From an uncultured Ruminococcus sp. (GTDB taxonomy: Bacteria > Bacillota_A > Clostridia > Oscillospirales > Ruminococcaceae): a stretch of DNA of 5,187 bases. The position numbers and the translations under genes are program-made. The stretch is from positions 1-5,187 of the forward strand of contig CAMOXW010000174.1 of the NCBI GenBank assembly GCA_946629405.1, written 5' to 3'. The notes beneath the pieces are model-generated. The model saw nothing but the letters and a program-made list of their open reading frames with translations, was not told where the DNA came from and ran no database searches. This document shows, in pieces, positions 1 to 5,187 of the stretch. Position 1 is the first letter of the stretch, and each line of letters begins with the position of its first letter.

Positions 1-599
1 GCATTGATGAAGTTCCTTCTGAGGCTGACGATGTTGTAATGATCGACAAAACAACTCCCACAACTACTTCAACTGCTACAACTGCTACTACAACATCAAC
101 TGATACCACAACATCAACAACTTCGACCTCAACTTCAACTGCTACTACAACATCAACAACTTCGACCTCGACTTCAACTGATACCACAACTTCTACGACT
201 TCGACCTCGACTGATACAACATCTACTACTTCAACTACCTCTACGACCTCATCCACAACATCCACCACAACGACGACCACATCTTCTACAACTTCCACCA
301 CGTTAACGACCTCTGAACCTCCCGTCGAGTTTACTCCGGATATGATAGGTGACGTCAACAAGGACGGAATGATAACAGCAGTCGATGCTTCACGCATACT
401 TTATCTCTACGCTGAGATAAACGCTGGAAATGTCCAGCCAACTGCTGAGGATATGTACATCTGTGATGTCAACCGTGACAGCAAGATAAACTCAACGGAT
501 GCGTCTATATGTCTGGTATTCTACGCTGAGCTGAACGCCGGATATAAAGAAAACTTCGTTACATACCTGACAAAAGTTCTGAAAATAACGATAGTATAA
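1..599 (+). CDS. 3' end of a secreted dockerin-bearing protein (Thr/Ser linker + type I dockerin), 5' truncated by the window
   Basis: The reading frame is open from position 3, the first full codon, with no in-frame stop before TAA at 597-599, so the gene starts upstream; the ATG at 39 is most likely internal. Visible parts, in order: a short acidic stretch (3-50), a linker made almost only of Thr and Ser (about 54-316), and a dockerin (about 345-560). The dockerin has two EF-hand-like calcium loops. The first starts at Asp 351-353 (DVNKDG) and ends with Asp 384-386. The second starts at Asp 465-467 (DVNRDS) and ends with Asp 498-500; it has Ser where Gly is usual at loop position 6. Each loop is followed by the DAS..L/V.YAE-type helix seen in one Ruminococcus dockerin group. 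In that family the dockerin binds a scaffoldin cohesin outside the cell, and the linker is probably O-glycosylated. The catalytic or binding domain lies outside the window, so the activity is unknown. The gene faces the PL11 lyase gene and has its own terminator at 605. Confidence 0.93.
   Translation, partial: IDEVPSEADDVVMIDKTTPTTTSTATTATTTSTDTTTSTTSTSTSTATTTSTTSTSTSTDTTTSTTSTSTDTTSTTSTTSTTSSTTSTTTTTTSSTTSTTLTTSEPPVEFTPDMIGDVNKDGMITAVDASRILYLYAEINAGNVQPTAEDMYICDVNRDSKINSTDASICLVFYAELNAGYKENFVTYLTKVLKITIV
102..212 (+). repeat. 13-codon tandem repeat in the Thr/Ser linker
   Basis: Three units follow one another in frame: 102-140 (39 bp), 141-179 (39 bp) and 180-212 (33 bp, two codons shorter). 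Each codes for Asp or Ala followed by TTTSTTSTSTST or its shortened form. The bases differ mainly at third positions and in the first codon (GAT or GCT). The rest of the linker, to about 316, keeps the same Thr/Ser composition without a clean period. Such coding repeats typically change length by slippage or unequal recombination. The protein role is a flexible spacer between the unseen N-terminal domains and the dockerin. Confidence 0.85.
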
Positions 600-604
600 A
601 AAAT

Positions 605-646
605 GATCCTCATCATCAGTTTCTGGTGATGAGGATCTTATTTTTT
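605..646 (+). terminator. Rho-independent terminator of the dockerin gene, possibly bidirectional
   Basis: Left arm 605-619 (GATCCTCATCATCAG) pairs with right arm 623-637 (CTGGTGATGAGGATC) around a 3-base loop. This gives a 15-bp stem with one T-G wobble, followed by TTATTTTTT at 638-646. It begins 5 bases after the stop codon. The six A residues at 598-603 would form a T tract on the other strand, so the hairpin could also stop read-through from the minus-strand lyase gene. Confidence 0.93.
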
Positions 647-697
647 GCGGCAGAGCGTATCAGTTTACGCTTCCATGGGACAGCCTTCAAAGAGGAC

Positions 698-726
698 AAA
701 AAACCGCTCCGATTTCTCGAAGCGGT
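698..726 (-). terminator. Rho-independent terminator of the PL11 lyase gene
   Basis: On the minus strand the arm at 726-721 (ACCGCT) pairs with the arm at 708-703 (AGCGGT). After a one-base mismatch, 3 more inner pairs (719-717 with 710-712) close a 4-base loop. Six T residues follow on the minus strand (A698-A703 on plus). The hairpin starts 21 bases beyond the lyase stop codon, which is the normal place for an intrinsic terminator. Confidence 0.85.
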
Positions 727-747
727 CCGGAAATATCATACCCGTTT

Positions 748-3700
748 TCAGAGCGGGAGTTCAGGGATGATGTTGAGCTTATACTGCTGGATAGCAAGTG
801 CATCCTTGTTGGTTATGCCTTCTGTGCCGTCAACATCCGCGTTTTTCTCGCCTTCGGATGTGAGCCTGTACTTGTCAGGAGCGCTTACGGACTGCATTAC
901 CAATACCGCATCAGCCATATTTACCTGACCATCGCAGTTTGCATCGCCCCAGAGAATGTCACTGCTGCCGGTATCTGTTGTCGGGGCTGACGATGTACCT
1001 GTTACGAATACGGTATAGTTCACAACGCTGCCGGTCATGCCGTTCGTGCCTAATGTAACGGTCTCTCCCTGCTTTGCGTCCTTTGAATACAGGGTGAATA
1101 CAACGCCGTTCTCGTTCCGTACTGTATCGCCGGTCTTTGCGTAGCTGCCGAGCCATTCGGGAACGCTGCCCGCCTCCTCGACACGCTGGTCGAGCGCAAC
1201 GTATACTGTTATATCCTCGCCTGCTGTAAAGGCTGCAAGGTCGCCGGAAGCATTCTTGGAATCGCAGGCTGTTCTGATGTATTCTGCCTCGCTGAGATAA
1301 GAGGGGATCTCGGAGTATTTCACATCACGGTCGCCGTAAACCGGCTCGCCTGCTGATACTGTTGAAGATATCGACCAGCTGCCGGAATTTGCTGTATCAG
1401 CAACGGTGAGGGACTTGACGTATCTTCCGCTCTCGGGGAGCTTCCTTGCGAATACAGTATAGGTTATGCAGTTGCCGTTCATGCCGTTACTGCCTAAAGT
1501 AACAGTCTCGCCGGACATTGCTTCCATTCTGTAAATGCTGAAGGTCACGTCGTTGCTTGAGGATGCTGTTTCCGTGAGTTTTTCGCAGCTGCCGAGCCAT
1601 GAGGGAGTGTTGCCGGCAGCTTCTACACGCTGGTCAAGGAGGATGTAGAGCGCTATGTCAGCACCTGCTGTGAATGCCGCAAGGTCGCCGGAAGCGTTCT
1701 TGGAATCGCAGGCTGTCATTATAGCCTCAGCGCCGTTGATATCCGCGGGAAGTGCGGTATAGGTAAAGTCGCGGTCACCGTATACTGCGGAGCCCACGCT
1801 GACGCTTTCACCGATAGCCCAGTCGAGGTAGTTCTCGGTGTCCAGAACGAGAAGATCCCTGATGAGCCTGCCGTTTTGGGGCATAACTTTGATTTCAAGC
1901 GTCCATTTCTGGTCAGCGCTGTCATTGCACTCCCACTGGATAACGTTCGCGCCGTTTTCCTTTGAAGCACCGGTAACGCCGATCCCGCTGCTGTCGGAGG
2001 TAGCCTTTGTGCAGATAGCGTAGGTGCCGTCGCCGTTGTCCACGAATTTGAAAAGCTGAGCATCGCTTTCCGTATCGCTCCAGATCCCTATATTTGTGCC
2101 GTTGTCGGGATTGCCGTAATCGAGGTCGAGAAGGTAGGTCTTTCCGTCGCCTAAACTGGAATAGATCCTGTAATATCCGCCGCCCGCATCCACGAGCTTC
2201 CAGATATCGCCGTCCTCGTTATTGCCCTGCTGGACGTTCGTGCCGTTCTGAGCCTTTGCGTCGGCGGCTTCGAGGTAGAGACCGCTGCCGGCGTTCTTTA
2301 TCTTATAGAAGTGGGCAGTATCAATGACTGCGCCTGTTTTGCCGTGTGAGGTGACGCCCGCGCCGTTTACGGTGCAGTCGGGGCGGGAAGGCATATCATA
2401 GCCTGTGCCGAGGAAGAAGCTGGGGTGAGGCGGCTGGTTGTAGGCTGTATTCTGCGAGGACACCTGCATACGGTACTGAGCATCGTGCATGAGGGTAGTC
2501 ACTCTGTAGTCAGAATTGTAGGGTGTGCAGAATATACGGACAGATTTACTGTCAGCCGCTCTTACGATGAGCTCCTCGCGCCAGTCGCCGAAGATATCAG
2601 CTGAAAGGCAGGGAGTTCCCTTAGTTGTATTGCAGGTATAGTAGCCGTCAGTTGAGAGGAGTGTGGTGAGGGTACCGTCGTCCTTCATCTTGGTGATAGT
2701 TGCGGGAGAATCGGTATATCCGTCGAGGATCTCTCTTTCGAGGTCGCCGTCCCAGTAGCTGAGGAAGTTGATAGCAGGTCTGCGGCAGGAGAGGGTATTG
2801 CCCTTTGTGTCAACTACAGGTGTAGAGTTATCTGAGAGCTTGTTGCCCCAGCATTCTGCTCCGGGGTTTTTAGCCCAGACGTTATCCGCACAGCATCTTC
2901 CGGTATCGCCGGCACCGTTCTGGTGGTAGAGGATCTTCTTCTGATCGAGGTCGAGGAGAGAAACACCGTAGCCTGAGGCTTTTTCTTCATGGCAGATCCA
3001 CGCCTCAATGCCTGGATTTGTCGGGTCGAGGTCGCCGACGTGCATAGCATCGCCGTGCCCCTGTCCTGTTGTATAATAGAGCGTTCCGTTATCGTCTATC
3101 ACAGACGCACCGGTGATGATCTCCTGTTTCCCGTCGCCGTCAACATCGGCGGGCATACTGTTATGGTTTCCGCAGCCATAGCCTGCTGCGCTGGTGCTTG
3201 TTCCGGTGTCGAACATCCACATTTTGACGAGCTTTTTGTTCTCGACTTTATAAGCGGTAGCAGTCATTCGACCGTAGTATCCGCGGCCCGTAACTATGCA
3301 GGGATGAACGCCGTCAAGGTAGGCGACTGTTCCCCAGAAGCGGTCAACGCGGTTAGTTTTGTCGCTGCTTTTTCCCCATTTTGTAGGGTCGCCTCTGCCG
3401 GGCTCATAGTCTATGGTATCAAGAGCTGCACCGGTAGCACCGTCAAAGAGAGTGTAATACTCAGGACCTGTGTAGATGAATCCGTTTCCGTCACGGTATA
3501 CCTGAGAGCCGTCACCGATGACCTTGCCTGTGCCGTCAACGGTGCCGTCAGCGGTCTTGCAGGTCATTTCGGCCTTTCCGTCGAGGTCGAAGTCGCCGAC
3601 ATAGAACTGAGTGTAATGAGCGCCTGCGCGTATATTGTAGCCAAGGTCAATGCGCCAGAGGCGTGAGCCGTCCAATTTGTAGCAGTCGATGTAGACCTTG

Positions 3701-4239
3701 TCAGTCTTGCCCTTCTGGGAGTTATCCTTCGAGGTGTTGGGGTCCCATTTGAGGAAAAGCTCATACTGACCGTCGCCGTCAACGTCGCCGACGGACATAT
3801 CGTTGGGTGAATAGATAGAAGAAGGCGGCGAGAGCGGGATATCGAAATAGGTGTTCCCGGAAATCAGACTGCAATTCTCGGAGGAGACCACTTTTCCGCC
3901 GGAAACATAGTCAACGCGGTATTTTGAGGAAGCATTTCCTCCGGCATCGAGGTAACAGGTACCCTTGCTGCCTTCGCTGGTATAGATGAGGCTGTTATCG
4001 CGGTAGAGTCTGAAAACGGCGTTGTCATCGTCGTTTGCGAGCCAGCGCCAGCTCACGAGCATACCCGAGCCGGTGTTGACGGCAGAGATGCCGCGGTCGA
4101 GGTATTCGAGGACGTTTGTGGCTGAAGGCGAAGCAGCATCTGCGATAATGCTTTTGCCTGCCGGGAAGCGGCCTGCGCCGGAGGCTCCCACTGTAAGGGC
4201 AGCGGCAAACGCAGCAGCTTTCCTGAATTTTCTGTTCAT
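748..4239 (-). CDS. Secreted cellulosomal rhamnogalacturonan lyase, family PL11, with ricin-type trefoil, duplicated module and dockerin (1163 aa)
   Basis: PL11 enzymes cleave the rhamnogalacturonan I backbone of pectin by beta-elimination outside the cell. ATG at 4239-4237 is preceded by AAAGGA 9 bases upstream. Residues 1-35 are a signal peptide (NRKFRK, Ala-rich core, probable cleavage after IIADA). Residues 43-130 are the N-terminal beta domain (EYLDRGISAVNTG, SWRWL). Residues ~135-623 are the propeller, with PL11 blocks IRAGAHYTQF (203-212), CKTADGTVDGTGKVIGD (227-243), NRVDRF (296-301), GHGDAMHVGDLD (394-405), ADIFGDWREELI (547-558) and AYNQPPHPSFFLG (599-611). DVDGDG-type calcium motifs lie at 152, 216 and 365. 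Residues 643-783 are a beta-trefoil with three NGxNV repeats and QxW-like ends. Residues 790-934 and 938-1080 are two copies of one module, and 1095-1163 a dockerin of the DAVLVMQ kind. The catalytic part is close to B. subtilis YesW/YesX (about 600 aa) in length; the extra ~540 residues are accessory. I do not see the short insertion linked to exo action in YesX, so endo action is the weak preference. No frameshift is apparent. Confidence 0.96.
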   Translation of the reverse strand: MNRKFRKAAAFAAALTVGASGAGRFPAGKSIIADAASPSATNVLEYLDRGISAVNTGSGMLVSWRWLANDDDNAVFRLYRDNSLIYTSEGSKGTCYLDAGGNASSKYRVDYVSGGKVVSSENCSLISGNTYFDIPLSPPSSIYSPNDMSVGDVDGDGQYELFLKWDPNTSKDNSQKGKTDKVYIDCYKLDGSRLWRIDLGYNIRAGAHYTQFYVGDFDLDGKAEMTCKTADGTVDGTGKVIGDGSQVYRDGNGFIYTGPEYYTLFDGATGAALDTIDYEPGRGDPTKWGKSSDKTNRVDRFWGTVAYLDGVHPCIVTGRGYYGRMTATAYKVENKKLVKMWMFDTGTSTSAAGYGCGNHNSMPADVDGDGKQEIITGASVIDDNGTLYYTTGQGHGDAMHVGDLDPTNPGIEAWICHEEKASGYGVSLLDLDQKKILYHQNGAGDTGRCCADNVWAKNPGAECWGNKLSDNSTPVVDTKGNTLSCRRPAINFLSYWDGDLEREILDGYTDSPATITKMKDDGTLTTLLSTDGYYTCNTTKGTPCLSADIFGDWREELIVRAADSKSVRIFCTPYNSDYRVTTLMHDAQYRMQVSSQNTAYNQPPHPSFFLGTGYDMPSRPDCTVNGAGVTSHGKTGAVIDTAHFYKIKNAGSGLYLEAADAKAQNGTNVQQGNNEDGDIWKLVDAGGGYYRIYSSLGDGKTYLLDLDYGNPDNGTNIGIWSDTESDAQLFKFVDNGDGTYAICTKATSDSSGIGVTGASKENGANVIQWECNDSADQKWTLEIKVMPQNGRLIRDLLVLDTENYLDWAIGESVSVGSAVYGDRDFTYTALPADINGAEAIMTACDSKNASGDLAAFTAGADIALYILLDQRVEAAGNTPSWLGSCEKLTETASSSNDVTFSIYRMEAMSGETVTLGSNGMNGNCITYTVFARKLPESGRYVKSLTVADTANSGSWSISSTVSAGEPVYGDRDVKYSEIPSYLSEAEYIRTACDSKNASGDLAAFTAGEDITVYVALDQRVEEAGSVPEWLGSYAKTGDTVRNENGVVFTLYSKDAKQGETVTLGTNGMTGSVVNYTVFVTGTSSAPTTDTGSSDILWGDANCDGQVNMADAVLVMQSVSAPDKYRLTSEGEKNADVDGTEGITNKDALAIQQYKLNIIPELPL
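1000..1428 (-). repeat. Duplicated ~145-aa module of the PL11 lyase, copy 2 (C-terminal)
   Basis: This region codes for residues 938-1080 (starting GRYVKSLTV, ending NYTVFVT). It aligns without any gap, at a constant offset of 148 residues (444 bp), to copy 1 at residues 790-934. About 79 of 143 residues are identical by hand count. Shared landmarks are VYGDRD, TACDSKNASGDLAAFTAG, LDQRVE, P.WLGS, GETVTLG.NGM and YTVF. The beta-rich pattern with aromatic residues suggests a small beta-sandwich. From memory, similar modules (RDYTFTSIP...TANDDK...DDR...WL...TVTLGGN) occur C-terminal in other secreted polysaccharide-degrading enzymes. Carbohydrate binding is inference only. Confidence 0.85.
1438..1872 (-). 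repeat. Duplicated ~145-aa module of the PL11 lyase, copy 1 (N-terminal)
   Basis: This region codes for residues 790-934 (starting GRLIRDLLVLD, ending TYTVFARKL), directly after the trefoil domain and only three residues before copy 2. The linkage is too short for a flexible linker, so the two copies probably pack as a rigid pair. Copy 1 carries three Cys (844, 885, 924), whereas copy 2 keeps only the equivalent of 844 (Cys 992). Copy 1 has diverged most from copy 2 at the N-terminal strand and in the SSSND loop region (893-897). Confidence 0.85.
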
Positions 4240-4248
4240 AGGTCAAGT

Positions 4249-4254
4249 TCCTTT
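4249..4254 (-). promoter_or_regulatory. Ribosome binding site of the PL11 lyase gene
   Basis: The minus strand reads AAAGGA 9 bases before ATG 4239-4237. This is a good Shine-Dalgarno core at workable spacing and supports the start chosen, which also gives the complete signal peptide. A GGAG in the hairpin arm just upstream (4260-4257) is a second, more distant match. Confidence 0.8.
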
Positions 4255-4256
4255 CT

Positions 4257-4273
4257 CTCCGCGCGGTGCGGAG
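4257..4273 (-). promoter_or_regulatory. GC-rich 5' leader hairpin next to the lyase ribosome binding site
   Basis: On the minus strand CTCCGC (4273-4268) and GCGGAG (4262-4257) form a perfect 6-bp, nearly all-GC stem around a 5-base loop. It ends two bases before the AAAGGA. It stands out in an otherwise AT-rich leader. It has no T tract, so it is not a terminator. It may stabilise the 5' end of the mRNA or affect ribosome access; neither role is shown by the sequence. Confidence 0.6.
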
Positions 4274-4349
4274 TATCCCCTGGTTGAAGAAGCCAATAGT
4301 TTTTATAATTAATAAAAATCTGACTGATTCACAATTTGTCTACAATAAT

Positions 4350-4378
4350 ATTATACCTATCATTATGTAAAATTACAA
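4350..4378 (-). promoter_or_regulatory. Predicted sigma-A-type promoter of the PL11 lyase gene
   Basis: The minus strand has TTGTAA (4378-4373) as a -35 element and a consensus TATAAT (4355-4350) as a -10, separated by exactly 17 bases. Transcription would begin near 4343 and give a 5' leader of roughly 100 bases that contains the hairpin at 4257-4273. The region is very AT-rich, so chance matches are possible. Confidence 0.65.
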
Positions 4379-4395
4379 TGAAGAATTATATCATG

Positions 4396-4437
4396 TTGAG
4401 AAGATTTTTTGAAATTCTCACAAAAAATGTGCAGAAT
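4396..4437. promoter_or_regulatory. Cluster of three inverted half-sites between the divergent promoters (candidate operator)
   Basis: TTGAGAA (4396-4402) is the inverse of TTCTCA (4415-4420). The latter is also part of ATTCTCACA (4414-4422), which is the inverse of TGTGCAGAAT (4428-4437) apart from one extra base. The middle half-site can therefore pair with either neighbour. The cluster starts 18 bases upstream of the lyase -35 and ends 4 bases before the -35 of the divergent sensor gene, a normal place for an operator or activator site. Binding by any particular protein is not shown. Confidence 0.4.
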
Positions 4438-4441
4438 CATC

Positions 4442-4470
4442 TTGCAATTCACTATAATATATGATATAAT
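4442..4470 (+). promoter_or_regulatory. Predicted sigma-A-type promoter of the divergent sensor gene (extended -10)
   Basis: TTGCAA (4442-4447) is followed after exactly 17 bases by a consensus TATAAT (4465-4470). TG at 4462-4463 sits one base upstream of it, forming an extended -10. A second TATAAT at 4453-4458 is too close to this -35 to pair with it. Transcription would start near 4477, leaving a leader of about 50 bases before the ATG at 4526. Confidence 0.75.
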
Positions 4471-4525
4471 ATTACATATCAATTATTGCAGACTGTTCCG
4501 TACTATGTAAATTTGGGGTATTAAT

Positions 4526-5187
4526 ATGAAGAAACGTATTCTGATAGGCGTTGTTATTACCGACTGCCATGTTGACTATCAGGGTGAGATACTGCGCGGC
4601 ATCATCTCTCAGGCATTCAGGGCTGACTGCGATGTCGCTGTTCTCGCTCCACTGCATAATTTTTTTGTGCCGTCACCGCATAAGAACGCCGAGAAAGCTA
4701 TTTTTGACCTGATACTCTCTGACAGATTCGACGGTTTCATCTACGACAGACATACCTTTTTCCGCGAGGATATAAGACTTATCATCGACGACTTGCTGAA
4801 ACGCTCCGGCAAGCCCGTTATGCTCCTCGATTACGCAGACCATAAAAATTTCGAGACTACCACTGTCGATGATGCCTCGGCCTTCGAGACCATCACCGAC
4901 CACCTTATTGATGTTCACGGCCACAGACGGATATACTGCCTCACCGGCCCGAGAAAGAATTTCGGCGCTGAGGAGAGACTTTCCGGATATAAAAATTCCA
5001 TGAGAAAGCACGGACTTTTCTACGACAAGAGCTATTATGAGTATGGTGACTACTGGCATGAGGCTGCCGATAAATTCGCTGACAGGATAATCAGCGGCTC
5101 CCTCGATCGCCCCGATGCTGTTGTCTGCGGCAATGATATCATGGCTGTCAGGCTTTCCGGAAAGCTTATTGCTGCAGGTATCAGAGA
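4526..5187 (+). CDS. LacI/PBP1-like sugar-sensor protein without N-terminal HTH, 3' end beyond the window
   Basis: The frame is open from ATG 4526-4528 to the end of the window, giving 220 codons with no stop. An in-frame TAA at 4508-4510 excludes a longer N-terminus, and GGGG at 4515-4518 (7 bases before ATG) is a weak ribosome binding site. The protein starts MKKRILIGVVITDCHVDYQ, which is already the first strand of a type 1 periplasmic-binding fold. There is no signal peptide, so it should be cytoplasmic. Further landmarks are the RFDGFIYDR strand, KPVMLLDY, the VDDASAFETITDHLI helix, GHRRIYCLTG, EERLSGYKNSM and DAVVCGNDIMAV, all in the order expected of LacI-type ligand-binding domains. 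The usual ~60-residue N-terminal LacI helix-turn-helix is absent. In related proteins the output domain is C-terminal (AraC-type HTH as in XylR, or a GGDEF domain); here it lies outside the window. The divergent position suggests local regulation of the PL11 gene. Confidence 0.85.
   Translation, partial: MKKRILIGVVITDCHVDYQGEILRGIISQAFRADCDVAVLAPLHNFFVPSPHKNAEKAIFDLILSDRFDGFIYDRHTFFREDIRLIIDDLLKRSGKPVMLLDYADHKNFETTTVDDASAFETITDHLIDVHGHRRIYCLTGPRKNFGAEERLSGYKNSMRKHGLFYDKSYYEYGDYWHEAADKFADRIISGSLDRPDAVVCGNDIMAVRLSGKLIAAGIR

Noticed and set aside
102..212. CRISPR-like repeat array
   Set aside because: The units are contiguous without spacers, keep the codon phase, and code for a Thr/Ser linker.
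39..599. ATG at 39 as the true start of the dockerin gene
   Set aside because: The frame is open upstream to position 3, no ribosome binding site precedes the ATG, and a protein of linker plus dockerin alone would have no signal peptide. The gene almost surely begins before the window.
626..928. Plus-strand open frame crossing the convergent intergenic region
   Set aside because: It begins inside the terminator hairpin, reads through the second terminator and then runs antisense to the dockerin coding sequence of the lyase; it has no ribosome binding site.
1719..2327. Smaller open frames on both strands within the trefoil and module 1 region
   Set aside because: Low-complexity or Arg/Ser-rich translations, no start signals, and all overlap the continuous lyase frame.
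2989..3666. 225-codon open frame on the plus strand inside the lyase gene
   Set aside because: It lies wholly antisense to the well-conserved PL11 propeller, has no recognisable domain, and is explained by the codon bias of the real gene.
4301..4334. Second promoter for the lyase (TTGTGA with TATAAA on the minus strand)
   Set aside because: The spacing is about 21 bases, too long, and the pair at 4350-4378 has exact 17-base spacing with a perfect -10.
4240..4525. Riboswitch or small RNA gene in the divergent region
   Set aside because: Apart from the short hairpin at 4257-4273 and the half-site cluster, I see no multi-stem conserved structure or known riboswitch core, and the leaders are too short for common classes.
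4673..5059. 128-codon open frame on the minus strand opposite the sensor gene
   Set aside because: The plus-strand frame shows a clear PBP1-like fold with promoter and start; this antisense frame matches no known family and has no signal in front of it.

Overview
The window looks like a piece of a cellulosome-producing Ruminococcus genome (Firmicutes; R. flavefaciens / R. champanellensis-like rather than Clostridium). The reasons are two secreted proteins ending in type I dockerins with Ruminococcus-style sequence, a long Thr/Ser linker, moderate G+C genes separated by an AT-rich intergenic region, and strong Shine-Dalgarno and sigma-A-like signals. The genus is inferred from these features; no rRNA or marker gene is present to confirm it.

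Layout. Positions 1-599 (+) are the 3' end of a gene entering from outside the window: a Thr/Ser-rich linker followed by a dockerin. Its catalytic or binding part is not visible. Positions 600-747 are a convergent intergenic region with one strong terminator for each of the two facing genes. Positions 748-4239 (-) are one large gene for a secreted, dockerin-bearing rhamnogalacturonan lyase of family PL11. Its order is signal peptide, N-terminal beta domain plus calcium-rich beta-propeller, ricin-type beta-trefoil (CBM13-like), two tandem copies of an uncharacterised ~145-residue module, and dockerin. Positions 4240-4525 are a divergent, AT-rich regulatory region with a predicted promoter for each flanking gene, a cluster of inverted half-sites between them, and a hairpin directly upstream of the lyase ribosome binding site. 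Positions 4526-5187 (+) are the 5' part of a gene running off the window; it encodes a LacI/periplasmic-binding-protein-like sugar-sensor domain that begins at the methionine with no N-terminal helix-turn-helix.

How the parts may work together (inference): the two dockerin proteins would dock on the cell-surface cellulosome scaffold. The PL11 enzyme would cut the rhamnogalacturonan I backbone of pectin while its trefoil and duplicated modules hold it near substrate. The divergent sensor protein is a natural candidate for local control of the lyase, with the half-site cluster as a possible operator. The least described parts are the duplicated module, the sensor protein with its missing DNA-binding domain, and the intergenic control region. 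I see no mobile element, CRISPR array, tRNA or rRNA.
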